Program-made: the position numbers and the translations under genes
Shown: positions 1 to 10,663 of the stretch, piece by piece
Position numbering within the stretch: the first letter of the stretch is position 1
How the letters are laid out: the number at the start of each line of letters is the position of its first letter
Notes under the pieces: generated by a model
What the model saw: only the letters and a program-made list of their open reading frames with translations
The model's database searches: none
What the model was told of the DNA's origin: nothing
Source of the DNA: Panaeolus papilionaceus
Lineage: Eukaryota > Basidiomycota > Agaricomycetes > Agaricales
Assembly: GCA_015501605.1 (NCBI GenBank)
Contig: JADNRZ010000013.1
Location: 1,178,001 to 1,242,000 of the forward strand
DNA length: 64,000 bases
Reading direction: 5' to 3'

Positions 1-566
1 TGACAAGAAAGTTCGTCTATCTGGGGGGCTTAAGTTGGCACAGTCGTGTGATGATGAAAAGTCACGTACCGATGCGAGAGTCTTCAAGACTCTAAGTTGA
101 GTTTAGATGAAGATGAGTGCAGAAAGAAGGTCGTAGTAGTCTGCAAAGACAGCAAAAGCTGAACGAGAGATATAGCACTTAAAACGGAGCGAAAGGGAAA
201 GAAAAACGAGAATCAAAACGCGATGGTGGTGGCGGTGGTGGTGGAGCAAAAACAAAAAAGAATGGGAAAGAGAATAAAAAGAAAAGGCACCAAGCGATCG
301 TCCGATGAGGAAGGGCACGCGGCGGTCCAAACAAGCTCCCAAAAAAAAAATTGGACCCGCACCAAAGGTTATTTGGTCGTCAAGATCAGGGTGGCGATCT
401 ATAGCACAGGTGGGAATGAATTGAGATTGCTGCTTTGGGCGATCAGACCTTTGTACTCACATTGTTGCAACGATAATCCGGGATGGCTGGAGGGGGAGGG
501 GGCAGCTGATTAGGTTATCGATGTCGATGAGTGAATAAATGGATGGATGGATGGATAAACTTACCG
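1..566 (-). promoter_or_regulatory. 5' leader of a BTB gene lying left of the window
   Basis: This stretch matches the leader of the intact BTB gene (position 1 corresponds to 47685, which is 48 bases upstream of that gene's ATG). Read on the minus strand it carries the same three intron-like segments: 487-564 (GTAAGT donor, CAG acceptor), 399-460 (GTGAGT, TAG) and 21-69 (GTACGT, CAG). I infer that a second BTB gene starts just outside the left edge. The short exon-like pieces between the introns show no long open frame, so I read this as untranslated leader. The call rests on paralogy, not on transcript data. Confidence 0.5.
541..556. repeat. GGAT microsatellite, 4 units
   Basis: Four tandem GGAT units inside the 487-564 leader intron. 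The paralogous intron has six units, which accounts exactly for the 8-base difference in intron length (78 versus 86). Confidence 0.9.
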
Positions 567-1047
567 TACCATGATCGTGAAGAGGAAGAGCGATGTAATT
601 GAATTTGTGAGGTGTGAATCTCGCCGTCTTCCCCGCCACTTCCAAGCCCTGCCTTGCCTTGCCTTGTCTCGCCTCGTTGACGACCCCTCCTCGTTCCCCA
701 ATTAACCGATAACCGATAACCCATACCTACCCAATCCTATCCTATCTCAGTTAAACGTTAGCCACGCACACGCCCTTCCATTCCACCCCAATATCATTCA
801 CGCGTTCATTTTTACGCAACATCCTCGTTCCTGATGTGATACATGAAAAGCCGATGGCGATAGTGTCTCTGTCCCCTCCTCGCCACGCTCCTTATCTGTT
901 ATATGTCACTCATAAAGAGAAATGAATGATATATTTTACGCGTTACAGCCGATATGGATGGGATGGGATGGGAATAGTGTTGGAGCAATAAAACGAATTG
1001 AACCTGGGGTACAGGTATGATACACGCCATATCGTATCATATCCATA

Positions 1048-1225
1048 CAGTCGACTCTGTCATAACCGATAGCTGTCATAACCGATAACCTCTAATATCC
1101 GATAACTTTTGGTGACTCCCAAATTGCCTTCCAAGGCTTAAAACCCGCTGTGATAACCGATAACCTCCCATAACCGATAGCTTTTGGTGACTCCCGAGAC
1201 CTATCGGTTATGACAGAGTCGACTG
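1048..1225. mobile_element. MITE, Tc1/mariner-pogo type, 178 bp
   Basis: A 178 bp element with perfect 25 bp terminal inverted repeats (1048-1072 and 1201-1225) starting CAGTCGACTC, flanked on both sides by TA. The paralogous site near 49130 lacks the element and reads straight through, so the insertion and the TA target duplication are directly visible. There is no coding capacity. Internal ATAACCGATA motifs repeat near both ends. TIRs starting CAG with a TA target are typical of non-autonomous Tc1/mariner or pogo/Fot elements; the family assignment is inference. Confidence 0.9.
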
Positions 1226-1786
1226 TATCATACCCGCCCTGAGTATCGATCACCCGTCCCACCTTTTCCCGCCACCATCGCAACCAAAACCCGATGCATG
1301 TCCGAAATGTAAAATGGAGATCATGGAGTAAGAGTGCTGGCATTCCATGGATTCCAAGCCCTCACGCTCAAGGGCGATATGATAGGAGCCGCATAAACAT
1401 ATCCATCCACAATCAAAACGAGGCGCCTCAAAAAACCTACAAGCAGAAAAAAATTAATCAAAGTCGTGCGATGGATTAGATAGAGGTGAGAGTTGAGGCA
1501 CAACTCAGACGGGACGTGGAGCGTTGTTTGTGGCTGACGCTTGCTTGTATTTGTTTATTTGAGAGCTCAATGAGGTGAGACCGTGAGAGGCACCGCCACG
1601 GGGGTCTGGGCCAGTCTATTTTGATGCTCTTGCATTCTTACGATAGGGGTGGGTGTACGTTATATTTTTGTAATCTCGAGTGGGGGTGGCAAGTTCTTCT
1701 ATTTCGTGTCATTTACTCCAATTCCATCTACGTCTTGACCACGTTTCTCTTGTGCTGTCGTCGAAATTCACTCTTTATCCATTTAT

Positions 1787-2550
1787 AACGGTAGCGCCGA
1801 CCAGCGGCATAGCCCGCTACCAAAAAGCCTGCTTTTTATAGAACATGGGTAGTTTAGACCAGTCGAAACTCAATGGGTAAAATTGCATCTGTGTAGATCC
1901 ACACAAAGTTGAGTAATCTGAAGAGTCAGATTGCGAGCTGTTGAAGATGTAACATTTAGTACCCCAGTATTATAATTTGTGTAATCAAACTCACTTCATT
2001 TCAAGACAGAGCCTATATATTGAATCAACAATGTCTTCTTAACTGGAGCCGGGGTCCCTCGGGAGACCAACGACTTGCAAGCAATGCCAAGAAAACTCTG
2101 GGACACAATTACTGCTTCGGTTTGGTATCTCTATGGGCTTGTTCATTAATTATTTACCTGACTATTGAGGAAATTTAAGTAACCTATGGTTATTACGCCG
2201 GGTGGTGCTTGTACTATAGATCATACTAACCACCTGAACATCATTGATCACCAAATTTGGGCTTTGAAAAATGCAGGAAATACGACCGCCACTCGACGTC
2301 AACCTTCGGTTGACTCCTCCTGGCGCTCGCGTGTAATTCAAAGCTTTTTTCATGCAACCTTGTTTCATGTTAGTTTTGATGAGCGTTGACTTCGCTTCGC
2401 CTCTGCGAGGTTGAGTTTAAGCACAGCCACTAATCACCGAATGGTGGGATTCAATTTCTAAATGGGCTTGCTAGCATAGCCACATTCAAATCCTCTGCCA
2501 AAATTTCTCCGAACATTTCACTAAAACCCACTACCTAAAGGTAGCGGGAA
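1787..2550. mobile_element. Unclassified insertion, about 764 bp
   Basis: Absent from the paralogous segment, where the flanks join at about 49691-49698. Both ends carry GGTAGCG/CGCTACC-type sequence; the right end has a small hairpin (CTACCT and AGGTAG around two bases, near 2531-2544). The duplicated target is at most 2 bases and cannot be fixed exactly because of TTTA/TTAA ambiguity. No open frame longer than about 70 codons. Possibly a non-autonomous DNA transposon; class unknown. Confidence 0.7.
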
Positions 2551-3059
2551 TTAACATCCAAAAGCAGATGTGGGGTGACATGTTCCATTTCGTTTTGCTC
2601 GATTTAGTATCGTCCAAGTTAGAAAATGTCAAAACTCAGTGGGCACTTCCTCGGTTTTATAAAGTGAGGAAGAAATGAGCATCGCAGCCACGACGCAGTG
2701 ACGGTCGAGAAATGGCGCGCAGGGAATCAATAACTTACCCCGCTCAACATCATTGGTGCCAGAGCCAACACCGGAACGCCACAACAGCATGTATACCTGC
2801 TTGTCAACGTCGCTCGAAGCTTCGACGTCAGGGAAAGTGTCACATAGACTTCACACATCGGACTATGATCATGAAGAGGCGAGCAACCTGGCTAACTGGC
2901 TTACAGATTCTCCCCTTAGCCCCATGATAAAATTCTGGTTGTGCGTTAGCGCGTAAGCAGAGAGACAAGAAACGTGTGGTGACCCAATTATCGCATGAGT
3001 GCTGCAAGAAATTGTCGAATTGGCGGGACACGAGGGGTATGAGTTATGAAACGCGGCCG

Positions 3060-3238
3060 ATAAAATTAGATTAAATGATCAGATAGGCCTGACAGTGCGA
3101 AGGTCAGGTGCTGCTCAACGCGATTGCCTCATGGTACGACGCCGTAATCCTCATCGAATAGCCTTTCAATCCTACAATCATCATAAACATACCAAAGGCT
3201 ACTTGTGTCTGCTAGATATCAAGCTACCACTAAGCAAA
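3060..3238 (+). promoter_or_regulatory. Proximal promoter and leader of GTPase copy 1
   Basis: About 170 bases directly before the ATG resemble the same position in all other copies, including a GATTAGATT-like stretch, a TGATCAGATA motif and the AAAATG start context. Further upstream, copies 1 and 6 share one flank and copies 2, 3, 4 and 7 another, so this proximal part is the only common control region. An in-frame ATG at 3131 would add 36 residues, but it is not conserved. Confidence 0.5.
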
Positions 3239-5102
3239 ATGCCATCCAAACTTGAGATCACAGGAGAAGTTTCGGTGGAGCGGCGCGAGTCTGTCGCGAA
3301 ACCTTTCTACTATTGCATTCTGTATGGAATACCTCGACGTACATATATTACCCCTGCTAATTGCTGCGCATCACAGAATCCTGGGTCCCACAGGCGCCGG
3401 CAAGAGTAGCGTAAGCGGCTCTGGGTTTCGCATGTTTGCATTATTTACTTACCTTTTTTATTACCTCCGAATGTAGTTCATCGAATCGCTGGCTGGAGAG
3501 GGTCAATCCTTGGGGATCTCGAAGGATCAACTGGCCGGATTCACCCAAGAAGTCACTGCTTATAAAGTAAAGAATGCAAGAGTGCAGTCAGGGCGTGGTG
3601 ATACCTACACACTCTACTTAATCGACGCTCCTGGTTTCTCCGATAGCAAAATATCAGAACTTGAAATCATAACAAAGGTGAAACAGTGGATGAAAGACCA
3701 TGGGTGAGTAGCAATATCAATGGAATGTAGATTTTGTTTCAACACCAGATGTTTATGCTTACATTCAATCAGTCTTGAAGTGATCAATGGAGTGCTGTAT
3801 CTCAGTCCTATAACTGATACAAGAGCTCCAGGGAGCAAACGGCGGACTATTAAAATGATTCAATTGCTCTTGAACAACGATGCTTTCGATCGTGTCAACA
3901 TTGTCACCACTATGTGGGACAGGTTGAGCAACCCACAGGCCAAAAAGCGTGCAGAAACAAACTTTGCACAGCTCCAAGATGATATATGGAAGGTATTGTT
4001 ATTTTGTCTACTAGCATTATTTTCACATTTGTAACTTTTTACACTGTGATTCCAGGGCCCAATTAGCAAAGGTGCACACATATCAAGGTTCCACAATGAC
4101 TTCGATTCTGCAGTCCAAATACTGCAGAGTATTACCAACTGCGGAGATTACATCTGGGCTCTGTTGGAGAATGACCCGATCAAATCAGAAGATGCTTCTG
4201 CTCCATTCCTATACCGAGAGCTCCTCGATCACATTGCTAATGCTCAACAAGAGAAGGAACACCTTCGAGAGGAGAAGTTGCACCTCATCACCAATCCTGA
4301 TCCTCAACTAGAATTGGTGGTGCTTTCAAGGCTTCCAGAGGTAAAGGATAACCTGGCAAAGTTCTTAGGACAGCTTGTGGGATTTGGTACCCCACCTCCT
4401 GGATTTGAACGAGCAATTCCAGAAAGATGCGTTTACCAGGATTTACTGGATCAGGTCAACGAGGCTCGGGAGGAGCAGGCAGCTTTGAAGCACGCTAGGC
4501 TTGTTCACCTCCACACAAATCCTGATCGTGTACGTGAGATAGCACTCATACATCAACTTTATCTCGTCGAACAGAATCTCGAGCAACATGTGACAACTCT
4601 CCTGGAGTGTGGCACTCCGCCGGAGGGATGCGAAAAAGGTATTCATCACTCATCTGTAATGTTTCATTTGACTGACTGGCATTAAACATTAGCTTTGGAA
4701 CATGCCCTTGAGCCACCCATAATACCAGAGGAGGCGCTACCATCATGGTCTCCGCCCTCGTCGAGTGGCCCCGTCCCCATCCCCCCCAATCACACTGCAA
4801 CATCGGAGATGGCATCTACAGATCCGATGCCCGCCCATGTTATAGCTCGTACTGCCACTCATCCAGGAAACGACCTCAGCGCACCAGCTACTGTTGAGCT
4901 GCATCCATCCCCGATCATTCCTGACATTGTGTCTCCCACAGCAACACCAGGCCGCAATGATATGATGATTCGTCATCCCGCGTCTGCGACTCCTGAAGGC
5001 AGTGTCTCGTCACGAGGATCTCTCAAAGATCACGTTAAAAAAGGCTTCCGATCTCTCAAGGACAAGTTCACATTTCACTCCAGACGCGAGGGTCGTCGTT
5101 GA
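3239..5102 (+). CDS. AIG1/GIMAP-like P-loop GTPase, copy 1 (518 aa)
   Basis: Exons 3239-3321, 3377-3410, 3477-3703, 3773-3992, 4056-4638 and 4693-5102 join in frame. All introns have GT..AG ends. Residues 31-39 are the Walker A loop GPTGAGKSS, T62 or T66 may be the G2 threonine, 89-92 DAPG is G3, and 160-164 TTMWD stands where NKxD would be in other GTPases. Two related helical repeats follow (about 240-306 and 314-381), each starting with a Y-x-x-L-L-D motif and ending G-T-P-P-x-G. A Pro/Ser/Thr-rich linker leads to a basic tail (KKGFRSLKDKF, then SRREGRR). There is no signal peptide or membrane helix, so the protein is probably cytosolic, perhaps with a membrane-touching tail. The start is the only ATG present at this place in all copies. 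Copy 1 has one extra codon (Arg336) in repeat B. The fold and nucleotide binding are well supported; the biological role is unknown. Confidence 0.92.
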
Positions 5103-5603
5103 TAGCTAGTTGCTTCTCCATTTGTGTCAGGATTGTAGTGTGCAGTTGGTAGTTTGATTGTCATTTCTTCTTTTTATGCTTCTCGTCCTTCGCCTCTTGC
5201 TACTATCTGTATTGAATCTGTCCGATTAGGTCGTCACTCTATTCACCGTCGATAAAAATGTTCTTTTTTTACAAAAAATTCATGATTCTTTCGTTTTTGC
5301 CTCAACCCGGAAATGAACAATACTCATCAGAAAACAGACGCAAACTTAGCGAGAGGATCGCTCTAACAATACCTCACAGAAACTGGGTAGTCGTTTGGTA
5401 AAATAGTATTAAAATAGCACACATAAGTACATAGAGTGACTGCCTATTCTAACATCGTCTCAACGTGTACTGTGAGCACCTCAACCTCATTCACACCGTT
5501 AACAAGATGGGTTGGTGATGCATGGACACGTTGGGCAGGGATGCAGGTGAGGGTGAATGCATGGGATGAACGCAGTGTCGGCACTGGATGAGTAAATTGG
5601 ATC

Positions 5604-6440
5604 ACTAGAATAGAGTTGAGCCAATATGCGCGATGAATAAGCCATGCGCGACATACCGATTCCTTGAGGATATCCTAACTATCGTCGACCGATATCTTGA
5701 ATCCTTTGTGTATACCCGTCGTAATCGCACCACATCAGCCGTTAACTGCATCAGACTCGATATGCGATGAGAGACGGGGGCCGTGTCAGACTGAGTGACA
5801 CGTGCAACGTCTCTCAGAATAGGCATCAGATGAGTTGTTACATTTTTGAATTGAGGCATGCAGAGGCGGAGTCGAAGTCCAAGTTGAAGTCGGTGTCGGG
5901 AGATAGCACCATTACATACTGTGGTCAAGGATTGGTGACACGAGGTAAGCATGAGGGGATTACACATAGAAATAAAGGGAGTGCATAGAAATGAGGGGCG
6001 ACCGATGCGAAGAAAAGAGAACCTGATGGGAAGCGTCCTAGGGATACTGCATCAGCACCAACGCTTTCGTCGAGGATAAGGAAATCCTGAAAAAACTTAC
6101 AAAAAAAAGGGTGATCTCCATCGCATGATACACGATGTTTGTTGTATTCCCTCCAAATTCTCTACTTCATCAAGCCGAATGGTACATCCAAGGAGGCAGA
6201 CTTGGCCGATGAGATGTCGACGATGAAAAGGGTGACACGTTGAGCGGAAAAACACGCTCGCAGCGGAAAAAAGTGGAGACCTGTGGAGATGATGGAGACG
6301 GGGATCCAAGGATGGACAGGACTAGAAGAGATAAGTCAATAAATCCCATCGTTTTTCTGTTGATAAAATATACACTCACCGGTTTCCTGCGGATAGCCCA
6401 ACTATACAACCTGTAAAGTGCTACTTCAGTGTGCACTAAA
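5604..6440 (-). pseudogene. Decayed multi-exon minus-strand gene, part 1
   Basis: Read on the minus strand there are two well-formed intron signatures: 6322-6379 (GTGAGT donor, TTGAC branch region, CTTCTAG acceptor) and 5604-5656 (GTATGT donor, TTCTAG acceptor). Between them lies a frame open over about 100 codons (5657-5967) that is partly kept in the units at 26010-26300, 52790-53100 and 62673-62879. No single frame joins all the pieces without stops, and I do not recognise the product. I interpret it as a relic of a gene that was once part of each unit. A living gene with more exons than I can see is less likely but not excluded. Confidence 0.4.
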
Positions 6441-7738
6441 CGTCGTCGCTGAGGGTTGATCGCAAGACTTGTCGCTCTCGCTCATGGTTGTCAGTCAAGG
6501 CTGGGTTGTATTCGTCAACTTGCAGCTTGTCTTCGGGGTCACAACAACCTGGGGGCGACGATGACGAGGTGTTGGATATTTGGCTTAGATTTGAGGGATA
6601 GTGCGACCGAGACTGAGAAGGATGAGTACATATTTAAGCTCAGGCTGCTAGTGGTGGCAGTTCATGGAGGACAGGCGGTATAGCAGAGACGGTTTTGGAC
6701 GAAGTCAACCACAACTCTAAAGCCAAGTGTCAGCACCACCATTTATTATCATTCAGTGTAAGGAGCTCACAGACAATTTTACGCCTCCAATTCCCAAACC
6801 ACAACACACGTTGGTCCGCCACATCCCTACTCCTCCAAAATCCATCCTGTGCCCGTCCATTTGTGGGATGAGAGTGGATGACAGGTGGACGATGATTAGG
6901 TGTAATGAGCACCTTGGAAACTTGGACTGAGGGCGGTGAAGGGTGAAAGGACGTTGGTCAGAGCGTGGTACGTGGTATTGGGTGAGGAAGAATGTTATCT
7001 GCAGGATAAGGTCAACAACGACGCCGAAGTACTGCATCCTGATACACGGTACATACCATGCCAGGGTTTAACATCTTTCTTCCCAAGTGAAGGGTGCAAA
7101 GAGACTGAAATAAATTCTCAATCATGGCATGACCAGACCACAAAGTACATCGCCATATGGCATCCTTATCCGAAAGTGTACCGTCATCGCGCTCCATAAT
7201 CCGAGGTATGTGAAGTAAGGTTGGGGATTTGGTGAAAGGATGAAAACACGTTGGCGGTGCATAGGACCATAGATTTGGAATGGTGTGGCTGAAGACGGGT
7301 CTCCAGTTGGGCCCAGTTCCGATGCGGATATACAAGAGGTACTAGACGGAGCATGCTGTTGATTGAGATTCAAGCAGTTAACATTTTAACATCGACCCCA
7401 GAAGTGTAACTAAAATAATAATGCGTAAGTGATGAGGGTTTAGTAACTTTAGGAAAACAAATAGACGAGACACTTACTGTGCGTCAACAGGATGTTGGGA
7501 TGACTGTAGGCTCCCTCGTGTCGCGTCTGTCGCTGATGGTCATTCCCAGGAACATGTTCTGACGACGGTATAGGCGTATATACCATTTGGAGGTAGGCTT
7601 TGGTGAGCCATTGAGAGGTGTAGAGCAGCTAGTCTGAGGGCGAGTCCATGGAGGAACTGGTTCTAGTGGAAGAGTGGCTTAGCACAGCCACTTGTTCCTT
7701 CCCCAATTGGAATAAATCAGTGAGCCTGAAATGTTGCT

Positions 7739-7990
7739 TCAGCTTTGTTCAAGAGCCCGATCCACCGCCACGAGTCTGGGCCAGTATGCCATCTTCGACT
7801 CCACACTAGGGGTAGGTGGCCCATCGCCGTCGTCGCTATCATATCTTTCAGCGCAGTTGACTTGGGTGTAATCTAAAAATAGATCACCTCGTCTCTCGTT
7901 GTCTCCGCACTCTCTCTGGTCTCGACTATCCATCATCCCTCTGGCCTCCTCCTTCGCCCTCGCTCGCTCCTTCCCGTCCTTCCTTCTCAT
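7739..7990 (-). other. Conserved minus-strand open frame (83 codons)
   Basis: This acidic, Arg/Glu-rich frame with a DSDDGDGPPTP motif recurs at 19326-19571, 28072-28308, 36926-37225 and 54857-55135. A size difference after the PPTP motif is in frame: copies A, D and F carry about 13 extra codons there compared with B and C. The start region differs by frameshift between units, there is no family match I know, and the DNA around it is equally conserved. It may be a fragment of the decayed minus-strand gene. I would not call it a gene without transcript support. Confidence 0.25.
7873..7882 (+). promoter_or_regulatory. TATA/MADS-like box CTAAAAATAG
   Basis: The decamer CTAAAAATAG fits both a TATA-like element and the MEF2/Rlm1 MADS-box consensus. 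It is followed by about 100 bases of CT-rich sequence, the usual layout of a fungal core promoter, and then by an ATGAAGGTAAAA (8079-8090) that could be a start codon next to a splice donor. Equivalent boxes are at 19421, 37081 and 54991; unit C has CTAAAATTAG at 28167. No open gene follows, so this looks like an orphan promoter. Confidence 0.35.
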
Positions 7991-9484
7991 CCCTTTTCAT
8001 GTTTAAATCCACATTCACACTTCAATTTTACGAATATTTATACTCTCACAATCCGCACGCTCATCAACAAGGATCAAGATGAAGGTAAAAAAAATACCAG
8101 ATTCATTTCGTAGGCAGATGAGCACAAAACAACGTCAAGTAACAGTGGAAGAAAGGGTGAATACGAAATACGAGGGCGATTAAAACGGATCCATGCACTC
8201 CGATACCACTCGTGATCAAATTTAATCGACCAACCACATCCAACCTCAACGCCGCTCTCCTCTCCGCCTAATATATCATACTGTACCCCCGCCCCCTCCT
8301 CCCTTCCAACACCACGCTCCTCAAACCCAAACGTCCCTAAAATGCCGTTCCACATTCCCCCAACTCTGCATCACTACACGGCCATGTGTTCATTCCAAAC
8401 CTTAATACATCGTCGCGGTGAGACGAGGATATCCTCACGATGAGGTGGCTCATCCCTGGCTAGCAGAACGCAGAGAGAAGAGTAAAAGAAGTTGGGAGAA
8501 CGAACATTGTAACATCCAGCCCTTGGATGACTGGAACATAACCGTTGGGTTATAGACCAATGTTAACGAGGCCGGTAATAGTATGCATATATCAAGGAAA
8601 AGATGGAGAGAGGAGACGAGAGGAAGTAAAAAAAAATAAAAGAGAGTAAAAATAACGAGCTCTCCATCATCTTTGACTCATAGAGCAGATGCGGCGGGGT
8701 TAATGTAAAACGGAAGGTTTAAATGAGAGACATAGTCCTCATGCCCACTGCTCACAGACAGCGAGGATGAGCGGAAAAAGTGAATAAAATCACCAAAACG
8801 GTGAGGCGATGGAAATAAACGAAATAAATGAAAAACAATCCAGCTCTATAAGCTGCGCATAGGTAACCGATATCAGAACAGACTAGCAGTGCGGGACCAG
8901 GGACGAAACCATCTCTCCTCACCCGCTGACCACTGGTCGATGAACAGCCGGCCTCTGACTGGTTCATAGGCTAGTTGGAGAGAAAGACAGAATATGTAAA
9001 TGACTGTTCATTTCACGGTGCAAAACACCCAGAGGCGATCACTCCAACGTCTGGCTGATGGACAAGTGGGGCGAAGAAATGGGCAGAAACGGATTGAAAA
9101 AAAAGAATACATCCATCCTAGCCATGCAGAGACGACTATCAACCGCAGCTAGCTTGTAGATCGACGACTGGTGAGGTGAAAGTCAAGTATAAAATTCAAC
9201 AAAACGCATCCCCGCGTCGGAAACCGCCCTCTGGCTGATGTACCAGTGGTGATGAGGATGAGTTCCGGAATAAACGAAGTAAATACCTAATCCCCGACTG
9301 ACCACTCATAGACAGTCAGTCACACAACATGGTTTGTAGACCAGATGGCCTCAGGATCAGGAAAAGGAATGGAAAGAAAAAAAAACAAAAAGCGCCTGCA
9401 AGGGGTAGGCGTAGAGGTGGTGAGAGCACTCACTCATACTCTGGGCTTTATAGTGTGAAAACGCCTCATGAACTGGGGAAAGTC

Positions 9485-9830
9485 CTGGAAAATAAGTGAA
9501 ATGTTAGCAGATATGAGCTCCTAGAGACTCACCGGGATACCCTAACACGCATATACATATCCCGTTCCCTCTCAATGTCAGAGGTCTTCAGAGAATTTGG
9601 GCACAATTAAAGCGACCTGAGCATAGGTCAATGATTCTTTGTACGTCGGTTTCCAAGGATTGAGCACGGAGTAGTATCCTGGAGATCGGAAAGGAGGCGA
9701 GATGGTGGTTGTGGTGGGATGAGCCAACGTGACAGGAATCAACGTTACAACCTTCTGTCAGGTTTGATTTGGTCACTGTGTAACACCGGATTCTAAAAAT
9801 AGATTCGCCTGACCTCACTTGCACTCCCTT
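9485..9830 (-). pseudogene. Decayed multi-exon minus-strand gene, part 2
   Basis: A textbook intron lies at 9485-9532 on the minus strand: GTGAGT donor, perfect TGCTAAC branch site (9503-9509) and TTTTCCAG acceptor. It is kept at 21061-21107 and 29791-29838, is present with a GTAAGT donor at 56614-56660, and has lost its donor in unit D near 38735. The exon upstream of it (9533-9700) reads as short coding-like peptide but shifts frame before the splice site. The product is not recognised. It may belong to the same ancestral gene as 5604-6440 or to a separate one. Confidence 0.4.
9793..9802 (+). promoter_or_regulatory. Second TATA/MADS-like box CTAAAAATAG
   Basis: Same decamer as at 7873, about 1.9 kb further on, again followed by a CT-rich stretch. 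Kept at 21382, 30107, 40145 and 56928. No intact gene follows. Confidence 0.35.
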
Positions 9831-10270
9831 GTCAATCCATCATCCACGCCCACTCACGTATAGCTACGTCATAAGAGCTCGAATATTAAAATGCACCGAT
9901 CTTCTCTTCACTTTTCCGTCGTTCCCAATCCCCCACGTCCAAAATCCTACCTTAGCTACTTCTCTCCTCGTTTTCATGATGTCGTCTCATCTACTACTCG
10001 CAATCCGAGAGAAAGATCGAGTATGTAATGAAGCACAGTAAAGTAGAGAAAGTAAAGAAGAGAAAGAAAGAGACGGAGAAGAGGTAACCATTCAAATAAG
10101 TACCAATGCACGCAAAATCCAATATGAATCCACCCAGCTTGAGAGGTGAGAAATACTAGCGGGACAAGCAGAGCGCAACACTCGATGTGTGGGGGTCGTA
10201 TTCGCCCCATACAGTAACGGTACGCACAACCGGCGGGAGATAATTTGATGAAATCAAAAGCACTTCTCAC

Positions 10271-10663
10271 CTACATTTCCAACAACCCCCGCCTCCTCAT
10301 CCCACACACCCCCGTATCCTCCCAATGTCGCCACACTTTCACCCCTGCAAAGGTCGTCCCACCCAACACCTTCTGAGTCAAACGACCACTCACACAACAC
10401 ACGATCTTACTAGCCGATGCAACGACGTCCACAATCGTCTCATAAGCTAATCGTTGTTCCGCGAACAGGGTGTTGTTCGTTGCTTGAGGAGTAAAGGTGG
10501 AGGTGCGGTATCAGTTATGCAAGCGAAGAGCGAGAAGTCAGCAATATGGATTTGGGGAGGAGGATAGAGTCACGCAGAGTCATGGGTCATCGTATTATGA
10601 GGAGATGCCGGTGATGCCGTGGGGGTTCGGACGATGTTTTCGAAGAGTAGTGATTCGAAGAAG
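10271..10663 (-). pseudogene. BTB gene relic (exon 2), unit A
   Basis: On the minus strand this aligns with exon 2 of the intact BTB gene at 46326-46902, including the region around its ALQLAREM and DKVLDGTTFEGEEV segments, but with frameshifts and stops. The CAG acceptor at the right end (10664-10666) and a GTGAGA donor at the left end (10265-10270) survive. I find no trace of exon 1, so only the second half of the gene was kept. Confidence 0.7.

Larger units (their letters stand above)
1..5102. repeat. Segmental duplication, left copy
   Basis: Positions 1-5102 (BTB leader, intergenic flank, GTPase copy 1) are closely similar to 47685-52222 (leader, flank, copy 6). Between the leader and the GTPase promoter (567-3059) I find no supported gene; the stretch holds ordinary intergenic sequence and two insertions (1048-1225 and about 1787-2550) that are missing from the right copy. 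The right copy in turn has a 392 bp insertion missing here. Small differences include four versus six GGAT units. The duplication is recent enough for long runs of identity but older than these insertions. Confidence 0.9.

Noticed and set aside
700..722. Telomere-like repeat (AACCGATAACCGATAACCC)
   Set aside because: Only two irregular units, and a like motif is part of the MITE at 1048-1225; not a telomere array.
3131..3238. In-frame N-terminal extension of copy 1 from an upstream ATG
   Set aside because: The upstream ATG is absent or followed by a stop in most other copies, while the ATG at 3239 is kept in all seven.
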